64,000 nt of DNA from Rhynchospora pubera. Its lineage: Eukaryota > Streptophyta > Magnoliopsida > Poales > Cyperaceae. A model generated the notes under the pieces. The model was not told where the DNA came from, did not search any database, and saw nothing but the letters and a program-made list of their open reading frames with translations. Of the stretch, positions 1 to 12,700 are shown piece by piece; the first letter of the stretch is position 1, and the number at the start of each line of letters is the position of its first letter. The stretch lies in NCBI GenBank assembly GCA_028095005.1, contig CM051459.1:318248513-318312512 (forward strand), given 5' to 3'. A program made the translations under genes and the position numbers.

Positions 1-28
1 CTCACTTCCAACTCATTTGCTTATCCAT

Positions 29-45
29 CTCTCTCTCTCTCTCTC
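29..45. repeat. CT microsatellite in GNAT 5' leader
   Basis: A short run of CT dinucleotides lies just upstream of the GNAT start codon. Pyrimidine-rich stretches of this kind are common in plant 5' untranslated leaders and suggest the window begins within or very near the transcript. Confidence 0.8.
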
Positions 46-69
46 AAAGCACCTCTAAGTTTCGTTGAA

Positions 70-3000
70 ATGGAAGCAGCGAGATCAGCCTCTCCAATTC
101 TGCGACCATCTCCGTGCGGCCGGGTCAGTGGCCAACCTGGTTGGTAAGCTCCCTTACCTATTGATATACGATTACATCGTTCAAAAGCTTTCTCAGTTCT
201 CATGCGAATTGGCATGATGGTTTGAACCAAATCAAGTCTGATAGGAGTAATTTGTAGGTACGAGGCACCAGTGGCAACCAGCATCAGACCCATTAATCCA
301 ATTTTTAGTAGTTCATCTTCACTTGGTTTGTGCGCTGGAAGGTAAAGTTTGGTTTGGTTGCATGGCGTATAATTAACTTTACCTTATTTGGGTATAATTA
401 GGCGAAAATGTTAAAAAGAAAATTTGAGGAGATAGTGTGGCTCTGTTACTTGATACTGGTATTAGACCTAATTGGTACATTATCAGTGTAATTGTATGGT
501 AAGACATGGCAAATATAAATCAAATTTAGAATATTTTGGTACATTACCTGACTTGAGCACCAGTTAAGTTGCATTTTTGCTTTTGGTACATTACCTGGCT
601 TGTCTAGGGGTTGGGTGTTAGTTAGTATTGGGGCACTGGTACCATTTAGATTCCGTGGTACTAGTGCATTCAATTTGTGGTTCTTTTCATTGCATTTTAT
701 GCTGTGTTTGTGAAGATTGATTTGGATTCTGTATTTGACTGTGACTGTACTTCTAATTAAAAGTGGTGGTGGATTGATGGGTCTGCTTATTTTTTTTTAA
801 AAAAAAAAAAGAAAAGAAAAGGAAAAAAATGGCATTTTTTGGACCAACCTTTACTTGGTTGATTTTGGATCATCTCAGTACTATAAATCAATTATATCCG
901 ATTTTATGTTTTTGTTATTGTTTACAGGAATGAGGGGCTAATGCTCTCCAGTAGTGGTACAAAAGAGTTCTCTGCTGTTAGACCCATGAGACCATTTGTC
1001 GAAACCGAAAAGTATGATGTTCAGTTTGATAGATTGCAACCGTCAGACCAAGATCTTAGTCCCACACTCAGAAGAGATTTCACCCAATTTACTGCCCGAG
1101 TTGCTTTAATAGATTTAGAATTATGGGTATGCTCGTGTTATTTAGTGTCAATTTGGATTTGGTTCAAGCAGGACCAATATGTACTGCCTGAAACTTAAGT
1201 TGGTAGTCTTCCCATCTGTCCATTGCTAATTGAGGCTGTTTGAGAGCTCATTTGAAGCTTGTATCTGACTAGGTGGGAATTACCTCCCAGAATCTGCATG
1301 TACCTGAAATATATGCATTTCTGACATATGTTTGACTATTTTTTTGTTTACATTTGTTATTTAATTAGGCTGCAGCTTGGTTGAGGGCGGAAACCAACTA
1401 TGAAAGCGAATCAGATTTACGGTTTGTGTTTTTTTCTGAAGAAAATTTATTCATCTTATTAAGCATTCCAAAATATTGAAATGATTGGGGGATGTTGAAA
1501 TGACATTTTGGTTAGGTTTGCCTCTGTGCCACTCTGATTTATATTCAGTGGCAACTAGTTCCAGTCTGGAATTTTGTACATACCAGCTGTTTGTTGTTTC
1601 ATCCTTTCTTGTTTTTGTGTTTGTTGGCTTTCTTTTTTTATCGGAGTTACTCAGTAGGCCTCACATCTGGTCTAACCATGATAAAACAATTTTAGGGTTT
1701 TGTGATAGGCCTGGAACAGCGCTGGTCTAGTCCCATTTGTAGATCATGCATATTGTTATCCATGTTTTGTGCTGATTTTGGCTTTTTATATTCTGTAGCC
1801 TTGTAGAGCGGTTTAAAATGCAATATGCTGAACAGGTATCATGGAAGCATTTTTATCATTTGAAGTGATTTAAAACAGCATATGAGTTTTATCATTTCTG
1901 AACGTTCGTTCCTCTTATGGAAAAGAACTATTAGCTGTGAAGTAAAATAAATAAATTTGATGAGCTTTTACATCATTCTCTATGTTTTCAAATAAATAAT
2001 CACACTCTGGCTTAATCCAGCAATACAAGGCAATGAAGAAGCAGCTTGGAAGAAAGCATTTTGCACAGAAATGCTACTGTTTGGTTACGGTATCAATCAG
2101 ACTTGTTATTCTATAAATCTTTTTTAATTGGAAGCGAGGTTGGTGGTGGCAATTTAGGTTGGTTTGTGGTTTGATGCATTAATAATAGGGGTATTAAATA
2201 AATCTATTAATAGGGAATATTAAGCTTTAAACCAAAATTAAAAGAGGCTCAAACTGGAAGAACCTTGCAAACAGCATTATTAGATATTAAAGAAGTGCTG
2301 CAATCTTTCATTTCTATATACCATATCCATATGTTGCTAAATATCATCTTAACTTACTTCATTTTCTGTTTTCCAATTTTATTTTGAAATGAAAAATAGG
2401 TAAAAAATGATGACAAAAATGGCAAACGAAGTGCCATTCAAAGTGTGGTTGGTACACTTGATTTGCATGTGAGGCATCCTCTTCATGGAGAGCTTTATCC
2501 CGGGGTACCTAATTTTGAACTTTATGCAGCATGTAGTCATGTTCTAGCAGGTCTAACACCATACCAGCTTGGCCAAAAGATTTCTCTTTTTGTTCATCTG
2601 CCTTTACATTCTTTTTGGTTTGGAAGGCATTTGTTGTGAGTTGAAAGCACCATACCAAGATTTTGCATCATTGTTTTGATAACTTAAATAAATAGCTAAA
2701 ACACAGCTGGTAAAGCTAATTTAGATTTCATCAGGCACATTTGATATAAAATTGCACAACTGACTAGTATGGAATGCTACCCAAATATTGTGGTTTTCGT
2801 TTTTCTCATGTTTTTTTGGTTTCCGTTGGAAGGCAGAACTGGAATTTAAGGCCTCAAGAAACTTTAACACAGCAGTAGAACCTGAGTGAAATACAAAGCC
2901 AAAACCTAATAAGATATTCTGTATACACTTTATGCAGGAGGGTATAAATAAACCCGGCATATGTGATATCTACAAGACTAGTCAACCACAATTTGGTTAC

Positions 3001-4442
3001 ATATCTAATGTATGTGTATCGAAGCATGCACGTCGTCAAGGTATTGGAAGGAACATGATGGCCTTAGCTATCAACATCTCATTTTCTGATGGTAAGATAA
3101 AGAATGAAATTACACATATTGTTCCAAAGAATTGAAATATTACTTTTTTTTCTGATCTCTGTAGTTTCAGTCTTCCATTTTGTTTCAACATCATCCAAAT
3201 CTCTACCTTCATGATCGCCGTCTTTCATCTATAATTATGAATGAGTACAAGACAGGAAGTCCTTATTTCTAGATGTGTCGCACTTTTCTCTTTTTGGTCC
3301 TAAAATTCCCAAATTTCCTGATTTGACTATACCATAATATCCAATGTGTACCAAATTGACCATAAACATTCATTAAAAGAGAAGATGGAGATGCATTTTG
3401 ACAAGATTTCTATACATCTTTATGGCATATCTTCAACACTGGTAAGGAAATCAGTAAACATTCAGTGGAATGCCTACCTTGCCAACATTCCATCTGAGTC
3501 CCTCAATATTAAATTGGGCAGTGGGTTACTGGGGTGGAGTGTAAACAGTGTTGACCAGTATATTGTTTGATGTAATTAATGCATGTGAAAAAAAAAAAGT
3601 TAATTATTTTAATGCTATAACACAGCTCACAACAGCTATTGAGAGAGAAAGCACCATCCATTTGTTGTGTTATTATCTCGACATGTGTTAGCATGCTGTT
3701 CCTCCCAGTGTTCAAATTCTTGGGTCAAGAAAAAAATTCTCATGCTATTTTAGGCTAAATTAGTCATAAGAAGACAAGAAGAATATTGAATACTCCTTGA
3801 GCAACAATTTTCTTTTCCCCCTTTACTATGTCATTAGAGTACATAAATTTGCATCCTTCAACTATGAACCACCTTTAATTGGAAATTTTCCCCTCGGTTT
3901 GCATTTATTGGTTATGAACTGCTTGGTTAACATGCAACAGATTCAAATCCTTGTGCTCTGTTGAAAGGTGTACACAATACCATCTCTTTTCTGCTTCAGC
4001 ATTCTACCTTGTCTATTGTTCTAAATTAGACCTTTATTACTCATTGGAGACACCCCTCATATGATTTATCTGGTGTAGCACCACACATAACTTTAAGAAA
4101 GTAAGAGAGAGAGACACCTCTTGAGTCACTTTATGTAAGCTTTGTTCTTACAAAAATTTTGTATTTGTTGCAGCTTTTGACATCAGTGTACTATTATTTC
4201 AGTAATAAATTTGGTTTTCGACCAATAAATAGTAACTGGAAGAACATGCTTGAACACTGCACATATAAATTGTGCTTAACTTGGTTTACTGCCCTCATTC
4301 GCATTCATTGGTTGCGGATTCTTAGTCGTGAATTTTGCACATTCATGTTTATGTTATCTCTCGATTTATAATTTCTTGGAGAAAAAAAAAGAGTGGTGTA
4401 TTGATTCGTATAAAAAAGAAAAAAGAGCACTGAATACCTAGT

Positions 4443-4487
<45 letters not shown>

Positions 4488-5257
4488 TTTAGGATTACTA
4501 GGTAGCAGGTAACTAGGAATACCTTGTTGTATATATTAGAGATTAAAAGTTTGTCAATTATTGTCATACTATCAATTAGAGCTGAAGGATTGTTAAATGA
4601 CTGTTCCTTCGTTTAGGAAAGTTTGCCCTGCCAAAAATTTTCTACTTTTTGGTAGATTTCTGTTAAAAGTTGTTAGAATTTTTAAATTACTAAAAAAGCC
4701 AGGGCAGAGCAATTTTGTGAGGACCATCCATTGTTATCCGTTCTAGAATAAAATGGAGATCTTTTATTGTTAGGTATTAGGCAATTCTAAAATAAATGGT
4801 GATGTTTCGAGTGATAAATTTTGAACAAAATAATTTCATTTCACAGAAATGAAGGTACGGATTGACATAATAGGAAATGGATGTTTAGAGACCACATGGG
4901 ACCTGTAAAATATGGGACCAAATGGGAAATGCGGTTGATGCTAAAGGACCAGTTGTTTAATTAATTCAATTATTTATCACATTTAACAAGTTTTGATGGA
5001 AATTCTTTTTCTGGTCTACTCTGTGATACAGGAGTGGAGAAGGTATTTATCCATGTGCACAGAGAAAATTATGCTGCACAGAATCTGTACCAGCAGATGG
5101 GATTTAAGGTAAAATTCAGTAAGAATCTTCTTTACACCCATAGGATGCAGCAATAACATTTACTGTTCTTTTGCAGATAGTAGAGAGAGATCTTTCAATA
5201 AAACCCTCAGATGATTTTTTGCTTTCATTGTGGTCTGCTGAATATAGAGAAAAGTAA
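70..5257 (+). CDS. GNAT-family N-acetyltransferase, nine exons
   Basis: Predicted to move an acetyl group from acetyl-CoA to an amine (protein N-terminus, lysine or small molecule). Exons read by eye: 70-143, 928-1126, 1369-1421, 1799-1835, 2021-2089, 2400-2504, 2938-3091, 5032-5108, 5177-5257. All introns are GT-AG and the frame closes exactly, giving 282 residues. The acetyl-CoA loop is seen as RRQGIG at about residues 211-216, after the strand FGYISNVCV. The C-terminal GNAT motif NYAAQNLYQQMGF is at about 243-255. Plant homologues of this layout are largely plastid GNATs; the basic, Ser-rich N-terminus would suit a transit peptide, but this is inference. The start is the first ATG after a CT-rich leader. 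The 3' end of exon 6 is the least certain boundary. Intron 7 is long (1.94 kb). Family confidence is high; substrate is unknown. Confidence 0.85.
4443..4487. repeat. Compound (TG)n(TA)n microsatellite in GNAT intron 7
   Basis: About 12 TG units run directly into about 10 TA units. The repeat lies inside the long intron 7 and away from the splice sites. It is a likely length-variable marker. Confidence 0.9.
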
Positions 5258-5331
5258 CCAACATTGTATATTTCTGTGCATATAATTTGTTTTTTCTTGT
5301 GTGTGTGTGCGGGTGTGGATGGGTGCGTGTT

Positions 5332-5349
5332 GGGGGGGGGGGGGGGGGG
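5332..5349. repeat. Poly-G run of 18 bases
   Basis: Eighteen consecutive G lie about 75 bp past the GNAT stop codon, after a GT-rich stretch. The true length may differ, because such homopolymers are error-prone in sequencing. Confidence 0.85.
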
Positions 5350-8300
5350 TTGCAGCAATATATTTTAACAATGAACCAATTGTGAAACATTTGAAAGAGT
5401 TGTATTTAGACAAAAAGAAAAATCAAAATCTGTGTCAAAATTGCTATATGCAGCTGCTGTTCATATTTGTTTTGTTGCACAATTGACACACTGGTACTTA
5501 GGTGTTCTCATCTGTCGTCACCAGTGCAACTCTGCATAACACAGGTTCTTAGGTGGTCCCGTTTTTAAAATGAAATATGTAACATGTCATGCAATAACAG
5601 CCTTAATCACTAAAATGCATTCGTATTGTTATTAGTGACCTTATTATTGCATGACACTTGCATTTTGGCCAATTTCAGTGTTATTAAATTGAAATATGGG
5701 AAGGTATTTTATTGTATCAGAAGCAAATATTAGTTGTGGGGGTTGACTTGCAGCCTCAAGCTATGAGGTTCTTTAAAAATTGCCTGCAAGTGGTAACATT
5801 TCAATAGATAATAGCCATAAAACTTTTTTAAAATTGCTACCTTGATACAACCCAAATCTAACTTGTTCTATTTAAAAATATAAAACAAATCAGGACTTTT
5901 TTAATAGCATCACTGATAGACACTTGGAAAATCGACCAGGAAATTTAGAAGTCAATTGTCAGAAACAATAGCAGAAAAGGGTGAAATTAAAATAAAACCT
6001 TTATCTAACTGTAGCTGGCTAGCTGCACGAACAATGTGTGTGGACAATACTCTAATTTGTGCAGCTCCGATATTGTCAATGTACAGTACTTTATCGTATG
6101 GGCCTTCATAACGCATGTCCTATAAGCGTCTCTGTAACAAGTACTGCTAGTAAAGCAGTTTGTCACAGCACCTCGCTGTCATCTTAATTTCTGATTCTCT
6201 CTATCCCCTCTTTTATGGCTTCTTTCACAACGCGCCTTCAAGTTGTTTATTCCAGACAGACCTGGCCTGGGATTAAATGTTAGGTGTCTTTTGACAGTAT
6301 TTCTTTCTGTTGAGTTATGTTATAATAGCAAGTATATTTATAATATATATTCTATCTACAGTTCTTACATGCTTTTTCTATACAGAAAGTACAAATTAGC
6401 TGCTTGTTTCATTGGGAAAATATATAATATTTACACAAAAAAGAATGAGAAAAAATTCTACAAATCCAGGAGAGAAGGTATACGATCTCAGCCATCCTTA
6501 AATTCATTAGCATCTAGTTTATACATGCTAGAAATTACAATAGGAAATATTAGCAATATTTTCAGTTCCATGCATTACAATAATTGGTATATTAGTGGAT
6601 TTGAGTTCATTTTACGTTGTCATTCTGAATGTACCCCACAAAAACAAATTCTCTGCAAGTTACAGTTAATAGTATACCGTCTTTAATTGATAATTAAGAA
6701 TAATATTTGTTTCTAGACTACAAAAAACTCAAGCTTCTGTAATTTACATATTTAACAATGGACCATGTTATTGTATATTCAAATCTTGCATACTGCACTA
6801 CCGTAGGTAGCACATCTACTAGTATTAGGCATTCCATTGAATAGGAAACATAAATGGAGCAAAAAATTAATGAAGCATTGAAGCAAAAAATTAATGAAGC
6901 ATCTACTCTTCAATTAGTGTCCCAAATTAGTTGAAAAAAAAAATGATCTCTTCTGAAAAAGTCTGTAATGGGGTACTAAAGGGATAACAATATATGGACC
7001 ACCTACACGGCTACACCCCCTCACAATCAAATACCAACACACATTACTTACAGTAAGAGAACTTTTAAAGGTTGTAAATTGTTCAGTACTGGGCCAGTGA
7101 TTAATAAAGGCCTCGTACAATTGTAGTTGTTAAGAAGAATATATAATTGACACATGACATAAGATCATTGGTTCTTTTGATCTATAATTAATGAAGGCAT
7201 AACATGTTGAGGCTTCCAATTAAAAAAAATGATGAATAATGAACCATATTCATGCAATAGTAAGAGATTTACCACATATGAATAGTTACGATAGCATACA
7301 TGACAGTTGTTAACACTACCGCAAAAATGTTAGAACATTCTGCAAAACTTGAACAAAATTAAATACTAAATTAAAAAAAAAATTATTTTCAAAACTTGGT
7401 TCAATTCCAATCGACTAATTTTAGAGTCGTAATCCAAATTGATATCCTATATTTTACTTTTTTTTTGCTTTAATTCAAGTTCTGATTCAGTGATTCTATA
7501 TTGCAAATTCAGAAACAAAATAAATCTCCAATGTCAGACAATATCAACTGTACAATGTGAAACCAGCGGCGCAGGGGATCGCTGCTACAGTGCTAGGCTA
7601 AATGGCTAAATTGCAATATAAAAGGTTATCTATATGTCTCCAATAGGCTAGTCTAATTAATAGAAGTAACTCAAACATGGAGTGTAAGAGAGAGATTGGA
7701 GGCACGAGAACCACAGTATGTCAATATCCAAGATCCAATTATAATATACCCAATGGACGAGTTAAGTATTAGACTTTATATAAATATAATAATGTAATCT
7801 CACATTAGCAAGTGACATGATCTCTTCTAAAGTACATATTTTACACTATCCCGGACATTATGGCGTGAAAGTAGGATTGTTTGGACTTTGGAGTGGAGAT
7901 GTGGTTAAATTCTCTCTAATATTTAAAATAATCAGAGAGAACACTTTTCCCTCCAATTTCTACCAATTGGAAAAGCGTATCATCATACCTACGGGTTTAA
8001 ATTTTCAAAAAAAAAAAAAAAAAGAAAAGCGTATCATCATTGATCAACCATTACGTAAGAGAAAATGTAGGATATCTGGACCATTCATGTTTTGGTCGTG
8101 TCGGAAATCATGACATCAGATATTTATCTTCCTCTCTATCACATTACTTGTTAGTTATTACATGATTACATCTGATATAATAGGTCGAACAAAATTGAAT
8201 TTGCACAAAAGTAATGCAAAATAAAACATAAAATCATCGTTTGAGGGTTCACATGCTTTTACATTTTACATCTTTATTTTTCAATATCGTAGTAGCAACA

Positions 8301-9454
8301 TTTTAAAAATCCAAACAGTAAAACTGCTTGTTATGATCCATATTACTTCATACAAAAAATTTTAATTTAATTTTATTTAGATGCATTTAAAAATTTTAGA
8401 AAGTAACGTTTAGAAATGTCTGTATTGATGAATATTTTTTTACAAGTCCATTGTATATATCAAAACAAAGTCGAAATAATATTTTTAGTATTTTGAGTTT
8501 TAAATTCTGATACTTGAAAAATAGAAGCCTTTTGTTCCTCGGTTGATACGCATACAAAATTGTCCGATCGAACCAAAAAAAAAGGGTATCATCATTTGTG
8601 CAAGAGAAATCAGGTTCTGAGAGGGGTATAAATGCGAATTTCCTGCAGGAGAATGTTGCTACAGCTTTTGCGCTAGAAGTAAACTCCACAACTTGCCATG
8701 TTCTTGTCACCGAAAGTGACGCTGGTAGTAAAAGTTATAAATAAAAAGGAGTTGTGGAAGAGAAGTAGTGACCTTACGTTGTAAAAATTAATCCTGGCTA
8801 AACTCGGCTGATATGACTGATATCATTTTAAATTTCTTTCTATATTAAGCAAAGATCAAACATTTGACACCACCCGTTACCAGTGCTTCTTTCGATAATA
8901 CCGAGAAAACTAATGGGTCTCCTTTCTGAAAGAAAAGATTAGTTTACAAATCTCTTTTCACAGGAGAGAATATTGGAAAAAGGCAGAGGATGGCAGTACC
9001 TTAAAATATACAAACCCAGATTAATTTATAACAAGAATATTGTACTGTATTTAAACTAAAGTTGATGTATTCCATACAAGCTTCAAGACATGGCACAGAA
9101 ATAAGATTACATTAAACATTAATAAATATTTTTGTAAAGCGAGATGGCATTTACAAGAGCCTCCAAATGCTATTGTCACAAAGCAACGACCTAACTACAG
9201 AAATAATCAATCAGACAATTTATTACTAAATGTTGCACTATATATAGAATCAAGTAGGTTCGTAGTTGCGAAACTTAATGTAAGCCTCCTTTTGCAACAG
9301 ATAAATAGCTTTTAAAGGCCCTTAATAATAAAAGGCAATTAAGCAAACAGAGCATCACAACAATTTTGACATAATAACAAAAAGAGACAAAAATTAGACC
9401 AACAAATTTATGCATCAATTGACCACATGACATTGCTGTTTGGGGCACAAGTCT
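5350..9454. other. AT-rich intergenic region, no gene recognised
   Basis: It holds only short open frames without recognisable domains; the longest (6243-6686, +) is low-complexity and Tyr/Ile/Ser-rich. I see no RNA gene. The one structured item is a small inverted repeat at 5585-5656. GNAT 3' untranslated sequence probably occupies the first few hundred bases. Confidence 0.6.
5585..5656. repeat. Small imperfect inverted repeat (hairpin)
   Basis: The arm TGTCATGCAATAA at 5585-5597 is matched exactly by its reverse complement at 5644-5656. Pairing continues more loosely inward. It is a 72-bp foldback without obvious target-site duplication: a solo hairpin or a MITE remnant. Confidence 0.55.
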
Positions 9455-9463
9455 TTAAGATAT

Positions 9464-9867
9464 GAGATGGGCTAAAATCAGCCACGACTGACGGATGCAA
9501 CCGTCAGCTACGATCAAATCTCAATTTTCGAGATTCTAACAGTCGATCCGAACCGTTCAATATGTTCTCCATATTGAAATCTCATTGGAGATCAAATTTT
9601 ACATTTTTCTGATTTTATTTACTATTTTTTTTAGATTTTTAAAAATCATAGTTATTGAAGGGTCCATAATTGTTTAGATTAAAAATTTTATAAAATATCA
9701 AACAAATACTAAAAAATTTCAGAAAAATATAAAATTCTGTCTCCAACGAGATTTCAATATGGAGAACACATTGAACGGTTCAGATCGACTGTTAGAATCA
9801 CGAAAATTGAGATTTGGTCGTAGCTGACGATTGCATCCGTCAGTCGTGGCTGATTTTAGCCCATCTC
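9464..9867. mobile_element. Mutator-like foldback MITE, 404 bp
   Basis: Long terminal inverted repeats begin GAGATGGGCTAAAATCAG and continue for over 100 bp with few mismatches. The element is flanked by a perfect 9-bp direct repeat TTAAGATAT at 9455-9463 and 9868-9876. Nine-base target duplications are typical of Mutator-like elements. There is no coding capacity. The inner sequence next to the loop resembles the element at 33876-34288, suggesting one family. Confidence 0.85.
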
Positions 9868-9876
9868 TTAAGATAT

Positions 9877-10513
9877 TGAGCTCCAAGGGATGTTCAAGCA
9901 AACAAAAGTAGAGAGCAGCAGATGCTAAAACTAAATAAAACTAAGCATGGTAAGAAAGAAACCACAAAGTCATTGTAGTTATGACAGTGTTCAGTGAAAA
10001 CAAAATGTGCAACTAGAAAGTAAAAAGAGATAAAAGTTTAATCTAAGTTTATGACCTGAAATCACATACTCTCTATACATACATTCCTTTTCCCTGCAAC
10101 TAATGTTTCTCTCTCAATTCCCTTAATCTGTCTCTCTTAACCATTTATTCACACCACATACCAAAATATTCATAATCGAATTTTCAAATTTATATCAAAA
10201 AAATAAGAAAAGAAAAACCTCCATCCATTCCTTCTGTTTTCTCCAATCCTTTCATCACCGTGATGAATGAAAACAATTTCACATAGCTCCCTTTCAAGCA
10301 AATCACCAGGAAAGATTCCAAAGCTTTAGACATACCTTGATTTCTCCTTATGAAGCCGTCAATTGATAACACAGTTAATACCATAACTGGGTTGGGTTGT
10401 AGATCACATAGGTGCAAAGAGAACAACCAAGAAATGAAATATGACTCTTGTTTTTGAAAGAAGGAATAAGATGGAGAGAATCAATCTTTTGAAAAAAGAA
10501 AAACAAAAAAGAA
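9877..10513. other. 3' flank of the LRX gene
   Basis: AT-rich sequence downstream of the LRX stop codon (transcription on -). It probably contains the 3' untranslated region and polyadenylation site. I see no second gene; short open frames here have no recognisable content. Confidence 0.5.
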
Positions 10514-12475
10514 TCAATAGAAAGTTGGAGGTGGTGGTGAGGCATATGAAATTCCACGTACAGGCGGTAATGATGCCGGAGGTGGTGGTGAATTGTAATG
10601 ATAACGAGGCAGCTCAGGTGGTTCTATGCATGGTGGTGGAGGGGGTGGGGGTTCAATGCATGGAGTTGGTGGCGGTGGTGAGAAATAATGAGGAGGTGGT
10701 GGTGGTGAATTTGGTGGTGGGGGTGGAGAGTAATGAGGTGGCGGCGGCGGTGAATTTGGTGGTGGGGGTGGAGAGTGCTGAGGAGGTGGCGGCGGCGGTG
10801 ATGGGAAATGGGGAGGTGGAGGGTAGTTAGAAACTGGACTTGGTGGGGGGGGTGATGGCGGTGGTGGAGATTTTACACAGTAAATTGGTGCTGGTGCTGG
10901 TGGTGAAGGAGGTGGTGGTGAAGGAGATGATGGGGGCGGAGAGGGTGGGGGAGGGGAAGGAGGTGGAGGAGATGGAGGCGGTGGTGAAGGAGGTGGTGGA
11001 GATGGTGGTGGCGGGGATGGAGATGGTGGAGGTGGTGAAGGTGGCGGTGGAGATGGTGGAGGAGGTGAAGGTGGAGGCGGTGATGGTGGTGGCGGCGATA
11101 GAGGTGGCGGTGATGGTGGTGGAGGTGAGGGAGGTGGTGGAGATGGAGAAGGTGGTGGTGGTGAAGGTGGAGGTGGCGAGGGTGGCGGTGGTGGGGAAGA
11201 ATACACCTGTGGAGGCAAATAAACCGGTGTAGGAGGTGGTGGTGTCACAATAGGTGGAGAAGGTGGCGGTGGCGGTGGCAGAGCCGGTACAAACGGCTTA
11301 CACCTAAATGCACTGCAATCCACCGGCCGCTTGAGAAACATGGCACATTGTTGCGCCGACCTCTGCTCTGGTCGGTTCCACAAGCAGTTCCTTCTGTCAC
11401 TAAATGACTCGACATTCCGGCACACAGTTGGCTCCTCAGTAAAGAAGTTATATGAGAACGTAAAATTCTTCAGCCGTGGTAACCGACAGATTGCCTCAGG
11501 AATTTTACCAGAGAGGTAATTATGCGCGACATCAAGCTGCTCGAGTTTAACCATTCCGCCAATCTGAGGTGGCAATGGCCCCACCAGCTTGTTGAAACTC
11601 ACATCCAAGACTGTTAATTCCTTTAACAACCCTATCTCAGCCGGAATGCAAGATCTAAGACCATTATTGAGCAGTATAATCTCATTCAAAGTTCCCGACA
11701 TGTTACCAATACTCGCCGGAAAACATCCTGAGAACTTATTGTTCGCCAAGACTATAACCGAAACCGGCGAATTCCCTAAATTGTCAGGTATGTCAAACAC
11801 AAACCTGTTATTATTGATGAAAATCGCATCGAGATCCTTGTCGAACAGCGATTTCGGCACACCTCCTTCAAATTCATTGTACCTCAAGTCGAGATACTTC
11901 AATTTGGGCAACTGGAGAACGACATCAGGGAATTTACCAGCAAATCGGTTGTTACTGAGGTCGAGTTCATGCAAAAGCTTCAACCGATTGAACTTGTACG
12001 GTATTGTACCACAAAATCGGTTCGAGTTGATGTGAAACAAAGCAACATCAGTTAACAAACCGAGCTCCTCAGGCAAGTAACCAGCAATGTCGCCGTGGTT
12101 CAGATCGACACCAGCGACGGTGTATATGGACGGATCGGAAGGAAGATTGGCGCAAAAGACACCAGTGTAGTTACACACCTCAGGTCCAATCCAGTTGGCA
12201 GTGAGGTTGAACGGGTCGGACAAGATGGCGAGCTTCCACGCTTGGAGCGCAATGTAGGCGTCTCGAAGGTGAGAGTTGGCGAAGGAGAAGGTGGGAGGTA
12301 TAGAAACCCGCTCACCTCGGTCGCCATGCTCGTCGAGATGGTACAAGAGCTGGCGGCGCCGGATCTGACCCGCTTGGAAGTCCGTCAAGCCATGGGAAGA
12401 GAAGGCGGCGGCGCAGGAGAAGAGGAATAGGAATAGGAATAGCGAGAGTTGTTTATTCTTGGTTGCGTTCTTCAT
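10514..12475 (-). CDS. LRX: Leucine-rich repeat extensin (LRX)
   Basis: Secreted cell-wall protein. In this family the LRR part binds RALF peptides and the extensin part anchors in the wall, linking wall state to growth signalling. The single 653-codon frame has a hydrophobic signal peptide (about residues 1-25), an LRR N-terminal region, about ten LRRs (about 115-345) with LDLSNN-type cores, a Cys-rich hinge (about 351-396) and a Pro-rich extensin tail (397-653). The tail carries many SPPPP and SPSPPPP blocks and one YHY near the C-terminus, a possible isodityrosine cross-link site. Lack of introns and total length fit the family. The + strand open frames opposite the Pro-rich tail are shadows. 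Which LRX clade (vegetative or pollen) cannot be decided here. Confidence 0.95.
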   Translation of the reverse strand: MKNATKNKQLSLFLFLFLFSCAAAFSSHGLTDFQAGQIRRRQLLYHLDEHGDRGERVSIPPTFSFANSHLRDAYIALQAWKLAILSDPFNLTANWIGPEVCNYTGVFCANLPSDPSIYTVAGVDLNHGDIAGYLPEELGLLTDVALFHINSNRFCGTIPYKFNRLKLLHELDLSNNRFAGKFPDVVLQLPKLKYLDLRYNEFEGGVPKSLFDKDLDAIFINNNRFVFDIPDNLGNSPVSVIVLANNKFSGCFPASIGNMSGTLNEIILLNNGLRSCIPAEIGLLKELTVLDVSFNKLVGPLPPQIGGMVKLEQLDVAHNYLSGKIPEAICRLPRLKNFTFSYNFFTEEPTVCRNVESFSDRRNCLWNRPEQRSAQQCAMFLKRPVDCSAFRCKPFVPALPPPPPPSPPIVTPPPPTPVYLPPQVYSSPPPPPSPPPPSPPPPSPSPPPPSPPPPSPPPLSPPPPSPPPPSPPPPSPPPPSPPPPSPSPPPPSPPPPSPPPPSPPPPSPPPPSPPPSSPSPPPPSPPAPAPIYCVKSPPPPSPPPPSPVSNYPPPPHFPSPPPPPPQHSPPPPPNSPPPPPHYSPPPPPNSPPPPPHYFSPPPPTPCIEPPPPPPPCIEPPELPRYHYNSPPPPASLPPVRGISYASPPPPTFY

Positions 12476-12700
12476 CTCATCTCATTCTCTCTTCTCTTCT
12501 CTTCTCTTTCTTTGTTTTTTTTCTTGCTTTTTTCGTTCTCTTTTTTCTTTTATTTTCGTGTGGAGAGAGAGAGATGGAATGGGAAGAAGAGGAGATAGAA
12601 TGAGAGAGAGAGAGAACGCGGTGGTTTTGTTAAGAGGGTTTATGGGGAAGTGTGTGTGTGTGAGAGAGAGAGAGAGTTAAGAATACAGCTAAATCACAGC
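12476..12700 (-). promoter_or_regulatory. Pyrimidine-rich 5' leader of LRX
   Basis: Read on the minus strand, the sequence upstream of the LRX start is strongly CT-rich, with several CTCTCTCT runs (GAGAGA on + at about 12564-12575, 12602-12615 and 12661-12677). This fits a 5' untranslated leader and core promoter. I cannot place a TATA box with confidence. Confidence 0.45.

Noticed and set aside
6243..6686. 147-codon + strand frame
   Set aside because: Low-complexity Tyr/Ile/Ser/Asn-rich translation of AT-rich DNA with no recognisable domain or homologue-like motif.
7385..7415. tRNA T-arm-like GGTTCAATTCCAATC
   Set aside because: No matching acceptor stem, anticodon arm or A-box at the required distance on either strand.
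10441..11232. Two + strand open frames (129 and 130 codons) rich in Val, Glu and Met opposite the LRX tail
   Set aside because: They are antisense shadows of the GGTGGTGGA-type repeat that encodes the Pro-rich extensin domain on the minus strand; no independent domain or start context.
11589..12430. Further + strand frames opposite the LRR domain (148 and 111 codons)
   Set aside because: Mirror frames of the LRX coding sequence; codon content is explained by the minus-strand gene.
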